DNA from: Prevotella sp. UBA2809 | Lineage (GTDB): Bacteria > Bacteroidota > Bacteroidia > Bacteroidales > Bacteroidaceae | DNA: 6,412 nucleotides | Direction: 5' to 3' | Assembly: GCA_002351725.1 (NCBI GenBank) | Contig: DEHD01000001.1 | Span: 61,937-68,348, forward strand | Part shown: positions 1 through 5,152 of the stretch, in pieces | How positions within the stretch are numbered: the first letter of the stretch is position 1 | Layout: each line of letters opens with the position of its first letter | Notes under the pieces: model-generated | Databases searched by the model: none | What the model saw: the letters and a program-made list of their open reading frames with translations, nothing else | What the model was told of the DNA's origin: nothing | Position numbers and translations under genes: made by a program

Positions 1-23
1 AACTGAATTGCTTTGTCGAACAT
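1..23 (-). CDS. Possible 5' end of a downstream gene (partial, first 7 codons)
   Basis: On the minus strand an ATG lies 5 bases after the TAA stop of the cupin gene and opens a frame reading MFDKAIQ before the window ends. The tight spacing suggests a second gene in the same operon, translated by ribosomes finishing the cupin. The residues resemble the start of small HD-domain (p)ppGpp hydrolase-like proteins, which often begin with a similar helix, but seven residues are far too few to assign a family. The call rests on position and spacing only. Confidence 0.4.
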
Positions 24-28
24 ATCGC

Positions 29-484
29 TTACCATTTCAGTTCTTCTTGAAGGATGACACCATCAGTCATAGGACTGTCTGCTTCGGTGAAGGCATTGGC
101 CTTGTATTGGATGCAGAGCATAGTCAGGTTCTCGCTGCCGGTGTTCTTCAGCGCACGCTTGCCATCAGGAGCGACGCGGATAATGGTGCCCTCGCTGACA
201 GGGAAAATCTCACCATCCACCTGATACTGGCCTTCGCCCTTCAAGATGAAGTATAGTTCCTCATGAGTCTTGTGGGTATGCAAGAAACCACTGTCCTGAC
301 CTGGAACGAGTGTCTGGAACGAGAACTCGCTTCCTGTAGCACCTACAGCCTGACCTGCGAATACCTTACCTTGAATGGTTACGTTCGGTCCCATCGGAAG
401 CACATGCTCGATAATCTCACTCATCTTACCTACGCTTACAGCGCTGAAATTCTTTCCACTCTTAATTGTTTCAATCTGTTTCAT
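29..484 (-). CDS. Small single-domain cupin protein
   Basis: This 151-residue soluble protein has no signal peptide or membrane segment and is probably cytoplasmic. The cupin barrel covers roughly residues 45-130. Motif 1 is clear: an HTH triad at 69-71 followed by HEE at 74-76 and the turn GEG at 83-85, giving the usual two His plus Glu metal ligands (H69, H71, E75 or E76). Motif 2 (about 99-116, with APDGKRALKNTG) keeps the P-x-G turn and the Asn but lacks the usual third histidine, so the metal site may have three protein ligands or be altered. Substrate and reaction cannot be read from the sequence; small cupins include isomerases, dioxygenases and sugar- or ligand-binding proteins. The start at 484 (MKQIETIKSG) is preferred over an in-frame ATG 19 codons upstream, because the extra stretch lies over the 5' untranslated region and inverted repeat and does not look like cupin sequence. 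No Shine-Dalgarno sequence is visible. A candidate promoter lies about 75 bases upstream, and another gene seems to follow 5 bases after the stop. Confidence 0.9.
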   Translation of the reverse strand: MKQIETIKSGKNFSAVSVGKMSEIIEHVLPMGPNVTIQGKVFAGQAVGATGSEFSFQTLVPGQDSGFLHTHKTHEELYFILKGEGQYQVDGEIFPVSEGTIIRVAPDGKRALKNTGSENLTMLCIQYKANAFTEADSPMTDGVILQEELKW

Positions 485-532
485 AATTCTTATTCGTTTT
501 AAAATATTATTTACTGGGTGCAACCTGTCCTC

Positions 533-560
533 GCGGTGCAATTATCTCGAATTGCACCGC
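533..560. repeat. Perfect 11-bp inverted repeat, candidate operator of the cupin gene
   Basis: The arms GCGGTGCAATT (533-543) and AATTGCACCGC (550-560) are exact complements, separated by 6 bases (ATCTCG). The right arm ends on the first base of the promoter -7 element, so the palindrome covers the likely transcription start. A third, direct copy of the core GGTGCAA sits at 517-523, 18 bases from the one at 535-541. This placement fits a DNA site where a regulator would block RNA polymerase. An RNA hairpin at the extreme 5' end of the mRNA is the alternative, but most of the first arm would probably not be transcribed. Confidence 0.65.
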
Positions 561-591
561 AAAGGTACGGCAAGTTTTTCATTCCCACAAG
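560..591 (-). promoter_or_regulatory. Candidate Bacteroidota-type promoter of the cupin gene
   Basis: Read on the minus strand, TACCTTTG (567-560) matches the Bacteroidota -7 consensus TAnnTTTG exactly. CTTG (591-588) matches the -33 consensus TTTG at 3 of 4 positions, and the 20-base spacing is within the usual 19-21. Transcription would begin around 553-556, leaving a leader of about 70 bases before the ATG at 484. The assignment is by consensus only. Confidence 0.65.
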
Positions 592-666
592 AAGGCACTT
601 TTTGGTGAGATAGTTACCAAACAGTAGGAATTGTGATGTTATCGGGCTTCTGCGAAAGTGACGTTA

Positions 667-683
667 ACTTAGATTAACTAAGT
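667..683 (-). terminator. Weak hairpin after the phosphatase gene, possible terminator
   Basis: ACTTAG (667-672) and CTAAGT (678-683) form a 6-bp AT-rich stem with a 5-base loop, starting 13 bases past the phosphatase stop on the minus strand. No T-run follows, so intrinsic termination here would be poor and readthrough into the cupin gene is possible. It is listed because it is the only hairpin close to this gene's 3' end. Confidence 0.25.
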
Positions 684-695
684 ATAATTTGGTTA

Positions 696-2642
696 TTAGC
701 CTGTCCTATCAGGCAATTTCACATGGATGCACATCATTGTAAGGTCGTCGTTGGGTTCGGCGCCGTGACGATGGCGCTCTACCTCGCGCTCCATGCGCTC
801 TATCACTTGGCGAGAGCTCTCATAGTCGGTACTGCGCAGAATGTCTATCAGCTTCTGTTCGCCAAGTTGTTCCTTCTGCTCGTTTTCGGCTTCGTTCAGT
901 CCGTCGCTATACACAAAGAGTACCCTACCCTTCACGTTTTCCATCTGTTCGCCTTCATACTCTAAGTTGGGCCAAAGTCCGATAGGTGCGTTTGATTTCA
1001 CATCTAAGAACGCGCCCTGATGGTCGCCTCCGCCAATCACAGGAGGGTTATGTCCGGCATTGCAGAAATCAAGATGGCCTGTCTGCAGGTCGAGCAGTCC
1101 GATAAACATGGTAACAAACATTCCGCTCTCGTTGCCCTCGGTAAGCTCTGCGTTCAGTCGGGTGGCTATCACGTCGGGCATCATTCGCTGTTTTGCAAAG
1201 GTGCGCATCAGTCGTATGGTTTGGGCCATAAACAATGCGGCAGGTACGCCTTTGCCAGACACATCGCCCACGCAGAAGTACAGCCGATCGCCGTCCATGA
1301 TATAGTCGTAGAGGTCGCCCCCCACTTCGCGAGCTGGAGTCATCGATGCATACAGGTCGAGTTCCTGGCGCTCTGGGAATACATGCGGAACCATCGACTG
1401 CTGTATTTCCTTAGCGATACGCAGTTCGCTCTCTATTCGTTCCTTGGCTGCTTTTACCTCGGCGAGACGGCGAGCAGCACGCCGGCGATACAAGCTGTAA
1501 ACAACAAAGAAGATGGCTACCAGCACAAAGGCTATCAGCACAGCCACCAACTGCTGGCGAGCGATGCTGGCCTCTTGTTCGGCTATCTTGGCCTCTTTTT
1601 TCTGTGTCTCGTATATCACAGCCAACTGGCTTGCATCGTCGCTCTTGTTCAGCGAGTCGACAGTGCCCAGATGATCTACGATTCGTGTGGCAGTCTTAAG
1701 TGCCAAGTCGCGTCGACCGTTCTCCAGCTCTGCATGATATTTCATGCCCAACATCTGCTGATAGTCGGTATTCATGGGGTATCCGTTGGCTATACACATC
1801 GAGTCCCAGCGATTATATATGGCTAAGAGTTTATCCCATCGGCGAGCGTTTTCGTAGTACAATTGTGGCGAAATCCAGTCCTCGCCGCTCTTGGCTATCT
1901 CCGTCTGCTGATATGCATTGAAGTGTCGTTCGGCCTCTTTCGGATTGTCGGCCTTCATATATACCTCGGCCTTGGTCAGCTCGAGTTTCGACAGACAATA
2001 GTCGGCCATACCTTCGGGTACGTCGGGGGCTGAGATGGCTTTCTTGTACGTTTGTTCCATACGTGGCAACCACTCCAGAGCGGTCTTAATGTCGCAGATG
2101 GCAAAGTGCTGCACAGCCTCGCCTGTAGAGCGATACCACATATAACACAACTCCCATTGGGGATTATCGCCTATCAGCGCCTCGAACTTACGATAGGCAT
2201 CGTCGCAGCTTTTTATACCCTCGCTCACGCGCGCCAGTCTGATCTGCCCCATACCCATCTGGGCCATAAAGCGCGCCTCGTAGGCCTTTAGTTCGGGCTC
2301 TTCCTCCTGAGCCGACTTGTCGAGTGCAGCTGTTATCAGGTCGATGCCTTTTTTATATTCGCCGTTGTCGAAGGCTGTAGAAATAAGGTATTGCCACGTT
2401 TGGTAGTACAGCGTAGGATTGTGTTCGTACAGTCGTTTTTCGGCCAGCGCCTTATTGCCGTAGTACTCTACCATGCGGTATTGTTTGGTTTCGAAACTTT
2501 CTACAGCTCTCCGCGCATTAGCCACGGCTATGCTGTCGAGCCCGTCGTCAGTACGTTCCATTCCTGGTCCGTCGAGCGGGCGAAAAAAGTCGCACCCTAC
2601 AAATGTCAATACAGTTGTCAGTAGTAATATCGAACGTTTCAT
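696..2642 (-). CDS. Membrane-anchored TPR sensor with SpoIIE-type PP2C phosphatase domain
   Basis: This 648-residue protein is a probable serine/threonine phosphatase. The N-terminus (1-17, hydrophobic, ending FVGC) looks like a lipoprotein signal with C17 as the lipidated residue, although F in the lipobox is not ideal. Residues about 40-345 form a helical region that reads as degenerate TPR repeats, placed in the periplasm. A charged helix (about 341-363) leads to one membrane segment (about 365-384), followed by YRRRAARR, which puts the rest in the cytoplasm. After a short coiled coil and the AKEIQQSMVP linker (410-419), the PP2C/SpoIIE domain runs to about 643. The metal-binding motifs are all present: GGDLYD (441-446), GDVSGKG (459-465), NAGHNPP (528-534), YSDG (578-581) and PNDDLT (630-635). 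The catalytic domain therefore looks intact. In this family the substrate is usually a phosphorylated anti-anti-sigma protein in a partner-switching pathway; no such partner is in the window. The periplasmic module resembles that of Bacteroidota TPR histidine kinases, with the kinase replaced by a phosphatase. It is divergent from the Dcu operon and appears monocistronic. Confidence 0.93.
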   Translation of the reverse strand: MKRSILLLTTVLTFVGCDFFRPLDGPGMERTDDGLDSIAVANARRAVESFETKQYRMVEYYGNKALAEKRLYEHNPTLYYQTWQYLISTAFDNGEYKKGIDLITAALDKSAQEEEPELKAYEARFMAQMGMGQIRLARVSEGIKSCDDAYRKFEALIGDNPQWELCYMWYRSTGEAVQHFAICDIKTALEWLPRMEQTYKKAISAPDVPEGMADYCLSKLELTKAEVYMKADNPKEAERHFNAYQQTEIAKSGEDWISPQLYYENARRWDKLLAIYNRWDSMCIANGYPMNTDYQQMLGMKYHAELENGRRDLALKTATRIVDHLGTVDSLNKSDDASQLAVIYETQKKEAKIAEQEASIARQQLVAVLIAFVLVAIFFVVYSLYRRRAARRLAEVKAAKERIESELRIAKEIQQSMVPHVFPERQELDLYASMTPAREVGGDLYDYIMDGDRLYFCVGDVSGKGVPAALFMAQTIRLMRTFAKQRMMPDVIATRLNAELTEGNESGMFVTMFIGLLDLQTGHLDFCNAGHNPPVIGGGDHQGAFLDVKSNAPIGLWPNLEYEGEQMENVKGRVLFVYSDGLNEAENEQKEQLGEQKLIDILRSTDYESSRQVIERMEREVERHRHGAEPNDDLTMMCIHVKLPDRTG

Positions 2643-2667
2643 ATGCTATAATCCTAAATTCTGAGGA

Positions 2668-2675
2668 CAAAAATA
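2668..2675 (-). promoter_or_regulatory. Candidate -7 promoter element for the phosphatase gene
   Basis: On the minus strand TATTTTTG matches TAnnTTTG and lies 25 bases before the ATG at 2642, giving a short leader of about 20 bases. No good TTTG is found 19-21 bases further upstream, where the element facing the other way begins. The call rests on one half of the consensus. Confidence 0.4.
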
Positions 2676-2697
2676 CGAATTAAATCCCAAAAACGAC

Positions 2698-2705
2698 TAC
2701 CTTTG
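2698..2705 (+). promoter_or_regulatory. Candidate plus-strand -7 element, distal to dcuB
   Basis: TACCTTTG matches TAnnTTTG exactly and sits in a context (CCAAAAACGACTACCTTTGC) similar to that of the main dcuB promoter about 118 bases downstream. The matching -33 position (2674-2677, TACG) is poor. If active, it would give dcuB a leader of about 160 bases, or transcribe a short frame at 2720-2848. It overlaps the region needed by the phosphatase promoter. Confidence 0.3.
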
Positions 2706-2791
2706 CTCTCGATTTTAATATGTTTTTTGATTTTACGACTAATGAGTCAGAGCCCAAAACGCTTTGTTTTACCACTTTTTTCGATGGATTA

Positions 2792-2823
2792 TTTGGTAGT
2801 TCCACCCAAAACCACTATCTTTG
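2792..2823 (+). promoter_or_regulatory. Bacteroidota-type promoter of the dcuB operon
   Basis: TTTG (2792-2795), a 20-base spacer, and TATCTTTG (2816-2823) match the Bacteroidota -33/-7 consensus at every fixed position and with the standard spacing. Transcription should start near 2828-2832, about 45 bases before the ATG at 2874. This is the strongest promoter call in the window. Confidence 0.75.
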
Positions 2824-2873
2824 CATATCGGCTGATAACTCGAAGTAAAAACTATTGATATAGAAAATAATCT

Positions 2874-4220
2874 ATGGCGACACTCTTGATTCTTTGCCAA
2901 TTGTTTATAGTACTGGCCCTGATCTTTATTGGTGCCAGAGTGGGAGGCATCGGACTTGGTATCTACGGCATGGTAGGTGTATTCATCCTTGTATTCATCT
3001 TCGGCTTGCAACCAGGCAAACTTCCCATCGACGTGATGCTGATTATTGCATCGGTGATTACGGCAACGGCTGCACTGCAGGCTGCTGGTGGACTTGACTA
3101 CCTGGTGGGACTGGCAGCTAAGTTTCTGCGTAAGCACCCCACTCACATAACTTACTATGGTCCGCTCACCACCTGGCTCTTCTGTCTCGTGGCAGGTACG
3201 GCCCACACCTCTTATTCCCTATTGCCCATTATCGCTGAGATTGCCAAGAACTCAAAAATCCGCCCTGAGCGCCCCATGACGGTGGCCACGATTTCTGCCT
3301 CGCTGGGTATCACCGGGTCGCCCATGTCGGCTGCTACGGCTGCAGTAATCTCTACCGACCTGCTAGGTGGAAAAGGCATCGAACTGAAGGACATTCTCCT
3401 TGTTTGCATCCCAGCTTCGCTCATTGCCATTCTTGTGTCTGCATTCGTTCAGAACCGTGTGGGTAAGGAATTGGAAGATGACCCTGAATACCAGCGCAGA
3501 GTGCGCGAAGGTATGATTGATCCTGAAGCCGAGGCTAAGGTCATGTCAGAGATAGAGCAGAATCCTAATCCCCGTGCTAAATGGAGTGTGCTGGCGTTTC
3601 TGCTGGGCGTGGTCCTCGTGGTCATCTTCGGCAGTGTGCCATCTCTGCGTCCTACGTACGAGGCCGACGGTGTAGTCACCCGACTCTCGATGCCTGAGAC
3701 GATTGAGATTCTGATGATGTCGATTGCTGCTCTCATCCTGATTGTGGGTAAGGCGAGCGTGAAGGAAGCCGTCAGCGGCAACATCTTTGATGCCGGTATG
3801 AATGCCATGATAGCTATCTTTGGTATCGCATGGATGGGCGACACCTTCTTCAATGGCAACATGGAGTTCTTCAAGAGTCATATCGCCGACATTGTGACTC
3901 AGTATCCGTTCCTCTTCTCCGTGGCCTTGTTTATCATGAGTATCATGCTTTTCTCACAGGCTGCTGCTGTGCGCACCCTCTTCCCGTTGGGTATCGGTCT
4001 GGGCATTCCGCCATTGGCACTCGTGGCTATGTTTCCTGCCGTGAATGGTTATTTCTTCATTCCCAACTATCCGACGGAGGTGGCTGCTATCAACTTCGAC
4101 ACTACTGGCACAACGCGTATCGGCAAATATGTGCTCAACCACTCGTTCCAACTCTCTGGCTTTATCACAACCTTTGTCAGCATTGGCATCGGCTATCTGA
4201 TTATCACATTTATATACTGA
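2874..4220 (+). CDS. dcuB: Anaerobic C4-dicarboxylate transporter, Dcu family (DcuA/DcuB type)
   Basis: This 448-residue inner-membrane carrier is very hydrophobic with many transmembrane segments, and its length is close to the usual 430-450 of the family. Family motifs run along the whole chain: GARVGGIGLG (20-29), LQPGKLPIDVML (45-56), AGGLDYLV (71-78), RPERPM (130-135), ITGSPMSAA (146-154), GIAWMGDTF (317-325), SQAAAVR (361-367), IPNYPTE (396-402) and TGTTRIGKYVLNHSF (411-425). A charged hydrophilic loop lies at about 194-236. Dcu carriers exchange fumarate, malate or aspartate for succinate during anaerobic fumarate respiration, or export succinate as a fermentation end product. From memory, some stretches look more like E. 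coli DcuB (LQPGK, RPERPM) and others more like DcuA (GGLDYLV, DDPEYQRRVREG), so the paralogue symbol is tentative. It is the first gene of a probable three-gene operon behind a strong candidate promoter. The ATG at 2874 has no Shine-Dalgarno sequence, as is common in this phylum, and is followed directly by the family's N-terminal helix. Confidence 0.93.
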   Translation: MATLLILCQLFIVLALIFIGARVGGIGLGIYGMVGVFILVFIFGLQPGKLPIDVMLIIASVITATAALQAAGGLDYLVGLAAKFLRKHPTHITYYGPLTTWLFCLVAGTAHTSYSLLPIIAEIAKNSKIRPERPMTVATISASLGITGSPMSAATAAVISTDLLGGKGIELKDILLVCIPASLIAILVSAFVQNRVGKELEDDPEYQRRVREGMIDPEAEAKVMSEIEQNPNPRAKWSVLAFLLGVVLVVIFGSVPSLRPTYEADGVVTRLSMPETIEILMMSIAALILIVGKASVKEAVSGNIFDAGMNAMIAIFGIAWMGDTFFNGNMEFFKSHIADIVTQYPFLFSVALFIMSIMLFSQAAAVRTLFPLGIGLGIPPLALVAMFPAVNGYFFIPNYPTEVAAINFDTTGTTRIGKYVLNHSFQLSGFITTFVSIGIGYLIITFIY

Positions 4221-4237
4221 CGATTGACACAACAAAC

Positions 4238-4540
4238 ATGTGCTCGCACTTGCAAAAGAAGCTGTTTGAAGAAGATGGCAGGTTTCATTCTCTTTGGATG
4301 GAGCAACGTTTTAATTATGCCTTGGCTGCCATCAAGGATGGGACTGTAGATTCTCTGAAGGCTATCAAAGATGATATTGCCGAACTCAGCAAATACTATA
4401 GCAGCGAGTTGTGGAAAATGGACTTTGCTGCCGACGAAGCAGGGCATCTCCCTCCTGCCCTAAAACGCGGCGTATTGTCAGAAGACGGCATTTGGAACCT
4501 GCTCGCAGACTATCGTGATATTCAAAAGAAGAATCAATGA
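4238..4540 (+). CDS. DUF4298 family small protein
   Basis: This 100-residue soluble protein starts 17 bases after the dcuB stop. The central and C-terminal part carries the pattern I recognise for DUF4298: a helix with DDIAELSKYYSSELWKMDF (about 45-63), then the acidic turn AADEAGHLP (64-72), then LKRGVLSEDGIWNLL (75-89). The first half, with W20, E22 and R24, is a predicted amphipathic helix. No catalytic residues, signal peptide or membrane segment are evident, and the family has no established function known to me. The stop overlaps the next start as ATGA, so translation of the two is probably coupled. The ATG at 4238 is chosen because an open frame extending further upstream runs inside dcuB in another frame and has no protein-like character. 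DNA here is visibly more AT-rich than in dcuB. Confidence 0.85.
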   Translation: MCSHLQKKLFEEDGRFHSLWMEQRFNYALAAIKDGTVDSLKAIKDDIAELSKYYSSELWKMDFAADEAGHLPPALKRGVLSEDGIWNLLADYRDIQKKNQ

Positions 4541-5019
4541 ATAAAGACGAAAAGAGACTGCTACAAAGGAAACGTCTGATGGATAATAAAATCTATCAGA
4601 CAATGAACGATATCACTCGTTACATGGATCGCTATTATCTTGACGCTGTCATTGGAATCATTCCAGGATGGGGCGATATGATTACAATATTATGCGTAGT
4701 GCCTTTCATCTATTTCTCAACGCGCGTCATCAAAAGCATCCCCCTTACTCTTGCAATTATCAACAATGCACTCCGTGATGTGCTATTGGGTATGATACCA
4801 TTCTTTATTGGCGACGTTATTGATGTATTCCACCGCGCTAACACTAAGAACATGGCGATGATTCAAGGATTTGTTGACGGCAACGTGACCGTAACAAAGG
4901 AGGTGAATCAAAAAGCTATACAATCAGCCGTTATACTAATCATCCTACTTATACTCATTGCTCTTATGATATGGGCTTTGGCAAGTTTTGGTAGTTACTT
5001 ATATTCACTAATCACCTAA
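4537..5019 (+). CDS. DUF4112 family membrane protein
   Basis: This 160-residue protein has a basic N-terminus followed by the DUF4112 core (about 24-115). The core contains two copies of a G-[IM]-I-P-(x)n-G-D motif, GIIPGWGD at 40-47 and GMIPFFIGD at 85-93, followed by FHRANTKNM (98-106), a pattern I recognise as typical of the family. Hydrophobic stretches at about 48-66 and 79-92, plus a strong C-terminal membrane helix at about 129-150, indicate an inner-membrane protein. The repeated motif suggests two similar hairpins. The biochemical role is unknown. The start overlaps the stop of the DUF4298 gene by 4 bases, and the end has two adjacent stops (TAA TAG). It is the last gene before a convergent terminator region. 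Confidence 0.88.
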   Translation: MNKDEKRLLQRKRLMDNKIYQTMNDITRYMDRYYLDAVIGIIPGWGDMITILCVVPFIYFSTRVIKSIPLTLAIINNALRDVLLGMIPFFIGDVIDVFHRANTKNMAMIQGFVDGNVTVTKEVNQKAIQSAVILIILLILIALMIWALASFGSYLYSLIT

Positions 5020-5045
5020 TAGTCAAGCATTTAGAATTAAATTAA

Positions 5046-5081
5046 AATTTTACTCAGTGGAGTGAGTAATTTTACTCAGTG
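5046..5081. repeat. 14-base direct repeat with interleaved palindromes, possible plus-strand terminator
   Basis: AATTTTACTCAGTG occurs at 5046-5059 and again at 5068-5081, a 22-base period. TGAGTAA (5063-5069) lies between and can pair with TTACTCA on either side (5050-5056 or 5072-5078). Pairing with the left copy gives a 7-bp hairpin with a 6-base loop followed by TTTT, which would resemble a weak terminator for the dcuB-DUF4112 operon. It lies 27 bases after the DUF4112 stop. Confidence 0.45.
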
Positions 5082-5092
5082 CATAATAAAAA

Positions 5093-5126
5093 TTGGGTGT
5101 AACCCCTCTGTGGAAGTTACACCCAA
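5093..5126 (-). terminator. Intrinsic terminator of ppdK
   Basis: TTGGGTGTAAC (5093-5103) and GTTACACCCAA (5116-5126) form a perfect 11-bp stem with a 12-base loop, 26 bases past the ppdK stop on the minus strand. Read in that direction the stem is followed by TTTTTATTATG (5092-5082), a typical T-tract. Plus-strand transcripts would meet the same stem but only AAATATTTAG after it, so termination in that direction would be weaker. Confidence 0.85.
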
Positions 5127-5152
5127 AATATTTAGTATTCAGAATAATCAGA

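Noticed and set aside
485..541. Longer cupin start at 541 (19 extra residues)
   Set aside because: The added residues would come from the leader and its inverted repeat and do not resemble cupin sequence. The ATG at 484 gives a normal N-terminus.
1020..1826. A 268-codon open frame on the plus strand inside the phosphatase gene
   Set aside because: It is antisense to an intact gene with a complete set of PP2C motifs. Its translation is rich in His, Cys and Gln with no domain pattern, as expected for a mirror frame.
2769..3206. Minus-strand open frame of 145 codons over the dcuB promoter and 5' end
   Set aside because: It is antisense to dcuB and its promoter, with low-complexity polar composition and no motif. 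It is a shadow frame.
3830..4237. Upstream extension of the DUF4298 frame into dcuB
   Set aside because: The extension overlaps the conserved C-terminal third of dcuB in another frame and has no protein-like composition. The family pattern starts only after the ATG at 4238.
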